From Neisseria sp. Marseille-Q6792 (GTDB lineage: Bacteria; Pseudomonadota; Gammaproteobacteria; Burkholderiales; Neisseriaceae), in assembly GCF_943181435.1 (NCBI RefSeq), contig NZ_OW969598.1, positions 1,054,001 to 1,118,000 on the forward strand: a stretch of 64,000 nt of DNA, in the 5' to 3' direction. Of the stretch, positions 46,536-57,086 are shown in pieces. The translations under genes and the position numbers were made by a program. Positions within the stretch are counted from its first letter, which is position 1; each line of letters starts with the position of its first letter. The notes under the pieces were generated by a model. The model did not search any database, was not told the DNA's origin, and saw nothing but the letters and a program-made list of their open reading frames with translations.

Positions 46536-47330
46536 CTAAACCGACACTGCCGCCTTGATATGCGGATGAGGGTCGTAACCTTCCAACTCAAAATCTTCAA
46601 ACTTGAAGGCAAACAAATCTTTGACTTCAGGATTGATTTTCATCACAGGCAAGGCACGCGGTTCGCGTTCCAACTGCAATGCGGCCTGCTCGAAATGGTT
46701 GCGGTACAAATGCGCGTCGCCAAACGTATGGACAAACTCGCCCGCCTCCAATCCGCACACTTGCGCCATCATCATCGTCAACAGCGCGTAGCTGGCAATA
46801 TTAAACGGCACGCCGAGGAAAATATCCGCGCTGCGCTGGTAAAGCTGACAGGACAGTTTGCCGTCAGTAACGTAAAACTGAAACAGCGCGTGGCAGGGCG
46901 GCAGTGCCATTTCATCGACCAAGGCCGGATTCCACGCCGACACAATCAGGCGGCGCGAGTCGGGGTTTTTCTTGATTTGTTCCACCACATTGGCGATTTG
47001 GTCGATATGCCTACCGTCGGGCGCGGGCCAGCTGCGCCATTGATAGCCGTAAACCGGGCCTAAATCGCCGTTTTCGTCCGCCCACTCGTCCCAAATGGAA
47101 ACATTGTTGTCCTTCAGGTATTTGATATTGGTATCGCCTTTGAGGAACCAGAGCAGTTCATAAATAATCGAGCGCAAATGCAGCTTTTTGGTCGTCAGCA
47201 GCGGAAAACCTTTGCCCAAGTCAAAACGCATCTGATAACCAAATACGGAGCGCGTGCCCGTACCGGTGCGGTCTGATTTGTCCGTACCGTTGTCGAGGAC
47301 GTGGCGCATCAAGTCCAAATAAGCCTTCAT
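46536..47330 (-). CDS. thyA: Thymidylate synthase
   Basis: A 264-residue ThyA that methylates dUMP with methylene-tetrahydrofolate. [26 protein letters not shown], the catalytic [12 protein letters not shown] (nucleophile Cys), [20 protein letters not shown], and FEGYDPHP-like end ([16 protein letters not shown]). Start [12 protein letters not shown]; two extra ATGs immediately upstream. Confidence 0.96.
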   Translation of the reverse strand: MKAYLDLMRHVLDNGTDKSDRTGTGTRSVFGYQMRFDLGKGFPLLTTKKLHLRSIIYELLWFLKGDTNIKYLKDNNVSIWDEWADENGDLGPVYGYQWRSWPAPDGRHIDQIANVVEQIKKNPDSRRLIVSAWNPALVDEMALPPCHALFQFYVTDGKLSCQLYQRSADIFLGVPFNIASYALLTMMMAQVCGLEAGEFVHTFGDAHLYRNHFEQAALQLEREPRALPVMKINPEVKDLFAFKFEDFELEGYDPHPHIKAAVSV

Positions 47331-49087
<1,757 letters not shown>

Positions 49088-49111
49088 GCAAACGCCGCCG
49101 CCCCGCAAACA

Positions 49112-49151
49112 AAATGCCGTCTGAACCGCAAATGCTGTTCAGACGGCATTT
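49112..49151. terminator. Inverted DUS pair after gdhA
   Basis: AAATGCCGTCTGAAC pairs with GTTCAGACGGCATTT, 10-base loop. A further single DUS (49295-49306) lies near the gdhR stop. Confidence 0.75.
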
Positions 49152-49312
49152 CATTATTCGGGGCATTTCAAACCTTTTTCCCTGTGTTTGGATACCCGGC
49201 CGATTCCATCCGTTTGTAAGTGAAAATCCGCTTATTTCCGTTTGGGCGCAAACCGGCTCCATTGAATAAAAGGCTGTCCGATTGTTGGCGCGCTATGCCG
49301 TCTGAACAGCAT

Positions 49313-50092
49313 TCACACCGCCCAATCCTGCACGCGCTTCAAATCGTTTTGCGCCAAAGTATCCGCGTGGCGGTTACGGCTCTGATATTCCCTGTCTTTC
49401 AATATGCTGCTCGCCACATAATTCAAATGAGCCTTTGCCGCCTCCGAAGCCTCGCCCGGTCGGCGGTTCGATATCGCCTCATACAGCACGCGGTGCTGCG
49501 CCATCAGTTTCGGACGCGGATCTTCTTCCTGATTCAGATAAATAAGGCTGCTGCGCGTCTGCCGGTACAGCATTTTCAACAAACCGCCCGACAAATGGCT
49601 GAACAGCAGGTTGTGCGCCGCATCGGCAATCGTCTGATGAAAGCTTACATCGGCTTCGCTCTGATGTTCCAAATTGCCGCTTTCGCACGCCTCCTCAAAC
49701 TTTTCAAGCCAAAACCCAATCCGCTTCAAATCGGCATCCGTCCGGCGTTCTGCCGCCAATGCCGCCATACAGCCCTCGATGTGGCAGCTGAAATCAAAAA
49801 CATCCTGTTCCCAATTGGAATGTTTGCCCAAAAGCTCCTGCCAACTTTGCAAAAAATCCTGCTGCGGCTTGACCGAAACATAATAACCGTCGCCCTGCCT
49901 CGCTTCCAAAACCTGACGGGCAACCAAAACATTCAATGCCGACCTGACCGACGGGCGCGAAACGCCAAACTCTTCCGCCAAAACGCGTTCGGGCGGAATC
50001 TTGCCCCCTTCCGCGTAAACCCCTTCCACGATACGGCCTTCCAATACCGACAATACCTGATCGCTGATTTTCTGCGGCCTTATCAATTTCAT
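49313..50092 (-). CDS. gdhR: GntR-family (FadR subfamily) transcriptional regulator GdhR
   Basis: A 259-residue regulator. N-terminal winged helix (RIVEGVYAEGGKIPPERVLAEEFGVSRPSVRSALNVL region), linker, and C-terminal FCD ligand domain with metal-binding His residues (VSFHQTIADAAHN). Position between gdhA and lctP matches GdhR, which affects gdhA and represses lctP in pathogenic Neisseria. Strong ribosome site AAGGAGAATG. Divergent from lctP with 342 bases between. Confidence 0.92.
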   Translation of the reverse strand: MKLIRPQKISDQVLSVLEGRIVEGVYAEGGKIPPERVLAEEFGVSRPSVRSALNVLVARQVLEARQGDGYYVSVKPQQDFLQSWQELLGKHSNWEQDVFDFSCHIEGCMAALAAERRTDADLKRIGFWLEKFEEACESGNLEHQSEADVSFHQTIADAAHNLLFSHLSGGLLKMLYRQTRSSLIYLNQEEDPRPKLMAQHRVLYEAISNRRPGEASEAAKAHLNYVASSILKDREYQSRNRHADTLAQNDLKRVQDWAV

Positions 50093-50149
50093 AATCGCAT
50101 TCTCCTTCTATCGGTTTTCTGCCAAACTTTCTCCGAAATATAAATAAAA

Positions 50150-50162
50150 TTGGACTGACCAA
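50150..50162. promoter_or_regulatory. Candidate GdhR operator near gdhR start
   Basis: TTGGACTGACCAA: a FadR/GntR-type palindrome (TTGGnC-n-GACCAA) with one mismatched position, 58 bases before the gdhR ATG. Suggests autoregulation. Confidence 0.55.
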
Positions 50163-50335
50163 CAAACATAAATTCTAATAATACAACACTCCCACCGTCA
50201 ACCGCATTACAGGCCCAACATGGCAACCCCCTTCAGAACTACATTCAATTACATTTTTAAATAAAATACTATCTTGATTATTAAGGAATAAAATTAATAT
50301 TCTTTTAAAAATCATCATTTGTATTGAAAAATATA

Positions 50336-50364
50336 TTGACTGGTATATTAAAGTTTCGTAAAGT
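50336..50364 (+). promoter_or_regulatory. Predicted lctP promoter
   Basis: TTGACT (50336-50341), 17-base spacer, TAAAGT (50359-50364). The operator-like palindrome lies just downstream of the expected start. Confidence 0.5.
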
Positions 50365-50380
50365 AGCGTCGTATTATCTT

Positions 50381-50397
50381 AATTGGTTTGACCAATT
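50381..50397. promoter_or_regulatory. Candidate GdhR operator at lctP
   Basis: AATTGGTTTGACCAATT: a perfect 17-base palindrome with the FadR-subfamily core TGGT-n3-ACCA, 37 bases before the lctP ATG. Fits the known repression of lctP by GdhR. Confidence 0.68.
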
Positions 50398-50434
50398 TTA
50401 TTAATCATAAAAATATTTTCGGAGATGCTCAATT

Positions 50435-52078
50435 ATGGAAACTTGGGTTCAAAACTACACGGCAATAGGAGGCAGCCTGTATCTGACAGCAGCCGCAGCC
50501 CTCTTGCCCATCATTTTTTTCTTCACTGCGCTGACCGTCCTGAAGCTGAAAGGCTATCAGGCGGGACTTTATACGCTGCTGATTGCGCTTGCCGTTGCCG
50601 TATTCGGCTTCGGGATGCCAGCGGGTATGGCGGTTTCTTCCGCGCTGTACGGCTTCGCTTACGGCTTGTGGCCGATTGCCTGGATTATCGTTACCGCCGT
50701 ATTCCTATATAAAATTACCGTAAAAACAGGGCAGTTCGATATTATCCGTGCCTCCGTTATTTCAATTACAGAAGACCAACGCCTGCAAATGCTCTTGGTA
50801 GGTTTCTCTTTCGGAGCTTTCTTGGAAGGTGCGGCAGGTTTCGGCGCACCGGTGGCGATTACCGCCTCTTTGCTGGTAGGCTTGGGCTTCAATCCGCTCT
50901 ACGCCGCCGGTTTGTGTTTGATTGCCAACACCGCGCCCGTGGCTTTCGGCGCGATGGGTATTCCCATCTTGGTTGCCGGTCAAGTGTCCAATCTCGACCC
51001 TTACCATATCGGTCAGGTAGCAGGCCGCCAACTTCCTATCCTGTCAGTCATCGTACCCTTCTGGCTGGTTGCCATGATGGACGGTATGCGCGGCATACGC
51101 CAAACTTGGCCTGCCGTTCTGGTTGCCGGCGTATCCTTTGCCACAACCCAATTCATTACCGCCAACTTCATCGGCCCCGAGTTGCCTGACGTTACCTCCG
51201 CATTGGTCAGCCTGATCTGCCTGTCTGCCTTCTTGAGAAAATGGCAGCCTAAAGAAATCTTTACATTCAACGGCATGAAAAAACCGTCCGAACGCAAAGC
51301 GGGCGAATACACTGCCGGACAAATCATTAAAGCTTGGTCGCCCTTTGCCATCCTGACCGTTTTCGTCAGCGTATGGACGATTAAGGGCGTAAAAGAGGCT
51401 TTGGGCGTTGCCACCATCAAATTCGACTGGCCGATGCTGCACAACTTGGTACAAAAAGCCGCGCCCATCGTCAGCGAACCGACACCATACGCCGCCGTAT
51501 TCAAAATTGACTTCCTCGGCGCAGTCGGTACGGCAATCCTGTTTGCTTCCATCGTTTCCGCAATCCTGCTGAAAATGAAACCTTCCGAAGCCGTCGGCAC
51601 TTTCTTTGAAACACTTAAAGAACTGCGCCTGTCCATCCTATCTATCGGTTTGGTACTCGGTTTTGCCTTTGTAGCAAACTATTCGGGATTGTCATCCATA
51701 CTGGCGCTAATCCTCGCAGCGACAGGAACCGTATTCCCGTTCTTCTCACCGTTCCTTGGCTGGCTGGGCGTATTCCTGACAGGTTCGGATACTTCTGCAA
51801 ATGCCTTATTCAGCTCTTTGCAGGCAAGTACGGCGCACCAAATCGGCGTTACCCCCGAGCTGACCGTTGCCGCCAATACAACCGGCGGCGTAACAGGCAA
51901 AATGATTTCCCCTCAATCCATCGCCATCGCCTGTGCGGCAGTAGGCTTGGAGGGCAAGGAATCCAACCTGTTCCGCTTCACCGTGAAACACAGCCTGATT
52001 TTCTGTAGCTTTGTCGGCCTTCTGACCCTCCTGCAGGCATATGTTTTGCCGTGGACACTGATTTTCTTTAACAAATAA
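50435..52078 (+). CDS. lctP: L-lactate permease
   Basis: A 547-residue transporter with 12 or more helices, the LctP/LldP family: [32 protein letters not shown], and [16 protein letters not shown] are its conserved signatures. It imports lactate, an important carbon source for these bacteria on mucosa and in phagocytes. Ribosome site GGAG at 50421-50424, somewhat far from the ATG. Confidence 0.96.
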   Translation: METWVQNYTAIGGSLYLTAAAALLPIIFFFTALTVLKLKGYQAGLYTLLIALAVAVFGFGMPAGMAVSSALYGFAYGLWPIAWIIVTAVFLYKITVKTGQFDIIRASVISITEDQRLQMLLVGFSFGAFLEGAAGFGAPVAITASLLVGLGFNPLYAAGLCLIANTAPVAFGAMGIPILVAGQVSNLDPYHIGQVAGRQLPILSVIVPFWLVAMMDGMRGIRQTWPAVLVAGVSFATTQFITANFIGPELPDVTSALVSLICLSAFLRKWQPKEIFTFNGMKKPSERKAGEYTAGQIIKAWSPFAILTVFVSVWTIKGVKEALGVATIKFDWPMLHNLVQKAAPIVSEPTPYAAVFKIDFLGAVGTAILFASIVSAILLKMKPSEAVGTFFETLKELRLSILSIGLVLGFAFVANYSGLSSILALILAATGTVFPFFSPFLGWLGVFLTGSDTSANALFSSLQASTAHQIGVTPELTVAANTTGGVTGKMISPQSIAIACAAVGLEGKESNLFRFTVKHSLIFCSFVGLLTLLQAYVLPWTLIFFNK

Positions 52079-52088
52079 AACATCCGTA

Positions 52089-52129
52089 AAAATGCCGTCT
52101 GAAACAGGTCATGTTTCAGACGGCATTTC
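52089..52129 (+). terminator. Inverted DUS pair after lctP
   Basis: AAAATGCCGTCTGAAAC pairs with GTTTCAGACGGCATTT, 7-base loop, followed by CTTTT. Confidence 0.78.
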
Positions 52130-52187
52130 TTTTGCACAGCCCATATCTTTCTTATTGATATATGTTAAAAAAAATATAATTCCCCTT

Positions 52188-52226
52188 TTAACATGCAAAC
52201 TAGTCCTATATACTACTTAAGTAGTA
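52188..52226 (+). promoter_or_regulatory. Promoter/operator region of the copper-type TonB receptor
   Basis: TTAACA (52188-52193) and TATACT (52209-52214) at 15-base spacing are possible promoter elements. A perfect 16-base palindrome TACTACTTAAGTAGTA (52211-52226) overlaps the -10 and start. CAAACTAGTCCTATATACTA (from 52196) is similar to a stretch upstream of the second receptor. Confidence 0.45.
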
Positions 52227-52259
52227 TTAACGTAAAACCTTCTATATAGAGAAACTGAT

Positions 52260-54404
52260 ATGAAAACTACCCACTTCCTACTCCTTCCCCTCGCAGCCGC
52301 GCTAAGTCAAGCATGGGCAGCCCCTGTTGCGGAAGAAACCGCCGAGCTCTCCCCCGTTACCGTTACCGGGACACAGCAGCAAAAAGCCAATACAGTCAAA
52401 TTCAATCCTAAAGCCACCCTCCAGCCCCTACCGGCAGGGGATGGCGCAGACCTTTTACAATCTGTCCCCAACATGAGCATCATCCGCAAAGGCGGCAGCT
52501 CGGGTGATCCATTATTCCGAGGTTTGGGCGGCTCGCGCCTTGCCATCAACGCAGACGACCAATTCGTTTACGGCGGCTGTTCCAACCGCATGGACCCGCC
52601 TACTTCCTACATCCACCCAAGCACCTTTGACGAAGTTGTCGTAACCAAAGGTCCGCAAACCGTTACCCAAGGGATGGGCTTGATCAGCGGTTCGGTTCAT
52701 TTCGTCCGTAAAGATCCTACCTTCCACGAACAACCCTACTCCTTCAACGGCAGCACCACATTGGGCAGCAGCGGCAGACGCGATGCCTCCTTTGAAGCAG
52801 GTGCGGGCGGCAAATACGGTTATGCCCGCCTCAATGTCTCACACAACGAATCCGACGACTATAAAGACGGGGCAGGCAACCGCGTACATTCCAACTTCAA
52901 ACGCGACGGCCAAATGGTTCAGTTGGGCGTTACCCCGACCAAAAACACCACCATCGCCGGTACATACGAACGCAGCCGCGGTAAGGCTGCCTACGCCGAC
53001 CGCATGATGGACGGCAGCAAATTCGACCGCGACGCATGGAATGTCCGCATCAGCCAACGCAATATCACACCCTGGTTGAGCGAAATCGAGGCACGCTACG
53101 GATCCAGCGAAATCGACCACGTGATGGACACCTACAGCCTGCGCCCCGTCGGTATGATGGGCAAGGCAGCCATTAACCCCAAACGCCGCACCGATACCGG
53201 CAATCTGAAAGCCACTTTCGATTGGGACAACGTCAACCTTCAAACCGGCATCGACTATATGCGCGACCGCCATACCGAACGATCAGGCGATGAAAAATTC
53301 ACCGAAAAAGCATATGCTCCGACACAAAGCTTTGACCAACTGGGCGGCTTTGCCGAAGCGGCTTGGCAACGTACCGACAAGCAAAAACTGATTGCCGGTT
53401 TGCGGCACGACCAAGTAACAGGCACATACGAAGACAAGGCCGACTCCGATCCCCTCAAAAAAACCAAATATCCTTTGACTTCCGGCTTTTTCCGTTTCGA
53501 GCAAACAACAGGCAATACCAAATACTACGCAGGTTTAGGCATCGCCCAACGTGCGCCCGACTACTGGGAACGCAAAAAATCCGAAAACCTCCGCAAAGAA
53601 ACCAACCGTCAACTTGATGCAGGGCTGATTTGGAACAGTGGAAATTGGCACGTCTCCGCCTCTGTGTTTGCAGGTAAAGTTGACGACTTCATCATTGTTG
53701 AGACAAAACCGATGATGATGCATCATGCCGCTGGCAGCACGACGGCACATAGCCATATGGCACACCATCACGCAGGACACTCTGGCCATACTCCGACGGC
53801 ACCGGCAACAGGCGGACACCCCGGCAGCCATGCTCCGACAGCTCCGGCGACAGGCGGACACTCTGGCACACCGGCAGCAGGCGGACACTCCGGTCATCAT
53901 CATGGTGCAGACTTAAGCGCGCGCAATATCGATGCCATCCGTCTAGGCGGCGAAATTGAAGTGAAATGGCAGTTTGCACCAAACTGGAGCATAGCCAGCA
54001 ACCTAGCCTATACCTACGGTAAAAACCGTACCGATGGCAAACCGTTGGCACAAACACCTCCGCTCGAATGGAACAACACCCTTGCCTTCGACAACGGCAA
54101 ATTCAGCGCGGGCGCATTGTGGAAAGTCGTTGCCAAACAAAACCGCTACGCCAAAGGACAGGGCAACATCATCGGTCAGGACATCGGCGCATCCGCAGGC
54201 TTTGGCGTACTTTCCGTCAATGCAGGTTGGAAATTCAACAAATACGCCACCCTGCAAGGCGGCGTGGACAACGTCTTTAACAAAACCTATGCCGAATTCG
54301 TCAGCAGAAGCGGAGGATTTGTCGATCCTGCCGCCGGCATCAAAACCACCCGCGTGAACGAACCCGGCCGTACCGCCTGGTTAAGGCTGCAAGCCAAGTT
54401 CTAA
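52260..54404 (+). CDS. TonB-dependent copper receptor (OprC/NosA type)
   Basis: A 714-residue outer-membrane receptor. Signal peptide about 1-20 (..SQAWA), TonB box ELSPVTVTGT, plug with GDGADLLQSVPNMSIIRKGG and GGCSNRMDPPTSYIHP, C-terminal barrel ending in ..WLRLQAKF. The plug Cys107-x3-Met111 and the barrel His287-x-Met289 reproduce the CxxxM/HxM copper site of Pseudomonas OprC. An extracellular-type loop (about residues 484-550) is His/Met/Gly-rich with imperfect repeats of GHSGHTPTAPATGGHPG type. Not ZnuD: its plug and loops differ. Copper uptake is inferred. Confidence 0.85.
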   Translation: MKTTHFLLLPLAAALSQAWAAPVAEETAELSPVTVTGTQQQKANTVKFNPKATLQPLPAGDGADLLQSVPNMSIIRKGGSSGDPLFRGLGGSRLAINADDQFVYGGCSNRMDPPTSYIHPSTFDEVVVTKGPQTVTQGMGLISGSVHFVRKDPTFHEQPYSFNGSTTLGSSGRRDASFEAGAGGKYGYARLNVSHNESDDYKDGAGNRVHSNFKRDGQMVQLGVTPTKNTTIAGTYERSRGKAAYADRMMDGSKFDRDAWNVRISQRNITPWLSEIEARYGSSEIDHVMDTYSLRPVGMMGKAAINPKRRTDTGNLKATFDWDNVNLQTGIDYMRDRHTERSGDEKFTEKAYAPTQSFDQLGGFAEAAWQRTDKQKLIAGLRHDQVTGTYEDKADSDPLKKTKYPLTSGFFRFEQTTGNTKYYAGLGIAQRAPDYWERKKSENLRKETNRQLDAGLIWNSGNWHVSASVFAGKVDDFIIVETKPMMMHHAAGSTTAHSHMAHHHAGHSGHTPTAPATGGHPGSHAPTAPATGGHSGTPAAGGHSGHHHGADLSARNIDAIRLGGEIEVKWQFAPNWSIASNLAYTYGKNRTDGKPLAQTPPLEWNNTLAFDNGKFSAGALWKVVAKQNRYAKGQGNIIGQDIGASAGFGVLSVNAGWKFNKYATLQGGVDNVFNKTYAEFVSRSGGFVDPAAGIKTTRVNEPGRTAWLRLQAKF
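53709..53910 (+). repeat. His/Met-rich degenerate repeat segment inside the copper-type receptor
   Basis: Encodes MMMHHAAG then repeated GH-rich units (HTPTAPATGGH occurs twice in variant form) up to GGHSGHHHG. Units are related but not identical, in frame with the gene; they may contract or expand. Confidence 0.75.
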
Positions 54405-54417
54405 ACGCTTGCATTTT

Positions 54418-54460
54418 AAAATGCCGTCTGAAACAGAGTCCGTTTCAGACGGCATTTTTT
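54418..54460 (+). terminator. Inverted DUS pair after the copper-type receptor
   Basis: AAAATGCCGTCTGAAAC pairs with GTTTCAGACGGCATTTT, 8-base loop, ending in T6. Confidence 0.85.
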
Positions 54461-54519
54461 GTAAGATGTAACAATCCGACAGCACGCTAGCATTTCCTTT
54501 TGCCCCTCCTATAATGGGT

Positions 54520-54674
54520 TATAGTGGATTAACAAAAACCAGTACGGCGTTGCCTCGCCTTAGCTCAAAGAGAACGATTCTCTAAGGTGCTGAAGCACCA
54601 AGTGAATCGGTTCCGTACTATTTGTACTGTCTGCGGCTTCGTCGCCTTGTCCTGATTTTTGTTAATCCACTATA
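54520..54674. mobile_element. Correia repeat-enclosed element, long (155 bp) form, upstream of the siderophore-type receptor
   Basis: TATAGTGGATTAACAAAAAC ... GTTAATCCACTATA, same orientation and nearly the same sequence as the 17975 copy. Its right end faces the receptor gene and completes a TATAAT. Confidence 0.95.
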
Positions 54675-54676
54675 AT
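54647..54676 (+). promoter_or_regulatory. Predicted CREE-derived promoter for the siderophore-type receptor
   Basis: TTGTCC (54647-54652), 18-base spacer, and consensus TATAAT (54671-54676) formed where the CREE end TATA meets flanking AT. It leaves a leader of about 127 bases to the ATG. Confidence 0.6.
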
Positions 54677-54709
54677 ATAAATACTTATAACTAGATAACT
54701 ATATATATT

Positions 54710-54740
54710 TTGACAACAGTCAAACTAATCCTAAATAATA
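54710..54740 (+). promoter_or_regulatory. Second candidate promoter for the siderophore-type receptor, with motif shared with the copper-type receptor
   Basis: TTGACA (54710-54715) and AATAAT (54734-54739) with 18-base spacing. The spacer and -10 hold CAAACTAATCCTAAATAATA (from 54721), which matches the stretch from 52196 at 20 of 24 positions over its full length. Confidence 0.4.
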
Positions 54741-54809
54741 TTTACACTAACTAGTATAATTACAACATTTTGCTAAAATCCTGCCGCCAAACCACCAAAA
54801 GGAAAAATC

Positions 54810-56975
54810 ATGCATACACCCCCCCCCCGCCCTTCACGCACTGCGCTTGCCGTATCATCCGCACTCATGCTGTTATGCGCCGCGCACGTCTCCGCCGCAG
54901 ACATTGCCGCCCTTCCGGAAATACACGTCAAAGAACTGGGAAAACAAACGGCTTCCAACTACACCATCCCCGCTTCTTCCGCCGCCACAGGCATCAAGCT
55001 GACCCAGCGTGAAACACCGCAATCCCTGTCTGTCATAACGGCAAAACAAATCGAAGACCAAGGCTTGGACAGTCTGCAGGACGTATTGAAACAAACACCG
55101 GGCGTGTTCCACAGCAAAATGGGCAACAACGTCTCCGGCCACAGCCAGTTTATTTCGCGCAGTCAGGCGATTGACAGCATTTCCGTAGATGGCGCGCCCA
55201 AATTCCTTTACGAGGGTAAAGCCATCCGCCGCAGTACCAACAATCTGGACAGCACGTTGTATGACCAAGTCGTCGTCGTGCGCGGCGCAAGCGGTTTGTC
55301 CAACGGCGGTATGGGCGAACCGGGCGGTACGGTTGCTTTGGAACGCAAAAAACCGACTGCCAAACCTGCCGTCAGCGTCGAAGCCGGTGTCGGTTCGTGG
55401 AAGCACTACCGCTTCGTCCTTGATGCCAATCAGCCTTTGAATGCAGACAATACCTTGCGCGGCCGCACTATTTTGGTCAGCGACCACGGCGGCGATTACC
55501 TGCCGAACACTTCGCGCCACAATCATACGTTCTACGGCATTCTCTCCTACGACATTGCCCCTCAGACTCAGTGGAATATCGGTACGGAAATACACCGTTT
55601 CCGCAATAAGGGCAGCTCGCGTTTCAGCTATCTGACGGCAGCAGGCAATAAGAAAAACGGTTTCATACCGTTTGAGGCTTCGCCGCGCAGCAATTCCTCG
55701 GCAAAATGGGCTTACGGCAAAGACACCAGTGCCGAAGTGTTCACGTCCCTCAGCCATGAGTTTGACAATGGCTGGAAACTGACAGGCAATTACAGCTATC
55801 TGGCAGGTAAAAGCGACATCGTTTCAGGCATTGCCGGTACATACGAAATCGATACCGACTACTCCGCGCTTTTCACTTCAGACCGCGACCGCAGCAAATA
55901 CCGCGACCAGAATTTTTCCCTGATTTTGGACGGCGACTATCCGGCGTTGGGCCGCTCGCACGAATTTAATGCGGGCATCAGCTATCAGGACAACAAAGAA
56001 AACCTGTCTTTCTATGGAGAAGGCGAGTCGATGATTCCCGATTTGCGTAAATTTGACGGCAACATCGCCAAACCCGATATGCCGTATTCGCGCGACGGTT
56101 TTGCCGATATGAAAAACCTGTCGGTTTACGGTTCGACCCGTTTCAAACTGACCGACAAGCTGGCATTAATCGGCGGCGGACGTTTTGTAGATTGGCGGTA
56201 CCGTTACAGCACTGAGCGCAACAAATTTGCTTACAGCAGCCACAAACAAAACGTTTTCATTCCTTATTTGGGCGCGACTTACGACATAGCCGACAATCTG
56301 ACCGCCTATGCGTCTTACACCACCATTTTCCGTCCGCAAGTGCGTTACCTGACCAAAGACGGCAAACCGCTCGAACCGCAACGCGGCAAAACCTACGAGA
56401 CCGGTTTGAAAGCCTCGTGGTTTGAAGGCCGTTTGAACGCTTCCGCATCCGCCTTTATGAACAAACGCGACCATTTGGGCGTGGTTGCAGGCAAATTCGC
56501 GAATGGTAAGGACAAATACTACCGTGCAGCCGACAACACTACAACAAAAGGCGTGGAACTCTCTATCGGTGGCCGCCTGAGCGACAAATGGCTGCTTAAT
56601 GCTTCCTATGCGCGTTCCAAAATCAAAGACAGCGAAGGCAAGCAACTGCATCCGTCTTATCCCGTTCATTTGTTCAAACTCTTTACCGCGTATGACGTTA
56701 CCGACCGTTTGAACCTGGGCGCAAACGTCAACTGGCAAAGCCGCAGCCACACGCTGGATGAATACCCGGCAAACATCAACCCTGCCACCGCAGCCGCATT
56801 GACCCAACGCCCCTACGCCACGCTGGATTTGACCGCGCATTACAAAATCGGTAAATCCACCCGCATCGGTTTGGACTTTGAAAACGTGTTCAACAAACGC
56901 TACCGCACGATGCCGGATATTCATGTTTACGGCACGCCGCGCAGCCTGACCGCAACCGTCAAACATACCTTCTAA
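54810..56975 (+). CDS. TonB-dependent siderophore-type receptor, phase-variable (poly-C tract)
   Basis: A 721-residue receptor of the FhuE/FpvA-like siderophore class: signal peptide about 1-30 (..CAAHVSA), TonB box LPEIHVKEL, plug beginning IKLTQRETPQSLSVITAKQIEDQGLD (split here by positions 52-77) and VVRGASGLSNGGMGEPGG, barrel ending ..SLTATVKHTF. Ten C (54819-54828) fall at codons 4-7, encoding Pro-Pro-Pro; the frame is open (ON) at this length, and 9 or 11 C would shift it. Ribosome site AAAAGGAAAA. Siderophore unknown. Confidence 0.88.
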   Translation: MHTPPPRPSRTALAVSSALMLLCAAHVSAADIAALPEIHVKELGKQTASNYTIPASSAATGIKLTQRETPQSLSVITAKQIEDQGLDSLQDVLKQTPGVFHSKMGNNVSGHSQFISRSQAIDSISVDGAPKFLYEGKAIRRSTNNLDSTLYDQVVVVRGASGLSNGGMGEPGGTVALERKKPTAKPAVSVEAGVGSWKHYRFVLDANQPLNADNTLRGRTILVSDHGGDYLPNTSRHNHTFYGILSYDIAPQTQWNIGTEIHRFRNKGSSRFSYLTAAGNKKNGFIPFEASPRSNSSAKWAYGKDTSAEVFTSLSHEFDNGWKLTGNYSYLAGKSDIVSGIAGTYEIDTDYSALFTSDRDRSKYRDQNFSLILDGDYPALGRSHEFNAGISYQDNKENLSFYGEGESMIPDLRKFDGNIAKPDMPYSRDGFADMKNLSVYGSTRFKLTDKLALIGGGRFVDWRYRYSTERNKFAYSSHKQNVFIPYLGATYDIADNLTAYASYTTIFRPQVRYLTKDGKPLEPQRGKTYETGLKASWFEGRLNASASAFMNKRDHLGVVAGKFANGKDKYYRAADNTTTKGVELSIGGRLSDKWLLNASYARSKIKDSEGKQLHPSYPVHLFKLFTAYDVTDRLNLGANVNWQSRSHTLDEYPANINPATAAALTQRPYATLDLTAHYKIGKSTRIGLDFENVFNKRYRTMPDIHVYGTPRSLTATVKHTF
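54819..54828 (+). repeat. Poly-C tract (C10) within the receptor coding start
   Basis: A run of ten C starting 9 bases after the A of the ATG. Homopolymer tracts of this length are hot spots for slipped-strand mispairing in Neisseria. Confidence 0.95.
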
Positions 56976-57034
56976 ACAGATACGGCCTGCCGTCTTAAAA
57001 GGCAGACCGGCACCGGAAACCGTTTTAAAGAAAG

Positions 57035-57072
57035 AAATGCCGTCTGAAACCTTATCGTTTCAGACGGCATTT
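57035..57072. terminator. Inverted DUS pair between convergent receptor and mtrE
   Basis: AAATGCCGTCTGAAAC (57035-57050) pairs with GTTTCAGACGGCATTT (57057-57072), 6-base loop. Ends the mtrCDE transcript from the other side as well. Confidence 0.85.
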
Positions 57073-57086
57073 TATTGCCTGGGCGG

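Noticed and set aside
52260-54404. Identity as zinc receptor ZnuD because of its His-rich segment
   Set aside because: Plug sequence GGCSNRMDPPTSYIHP and the CxxxM/HxM pair match the OprC/NosA copper class; ZnuD has a different plug and loop pattern.
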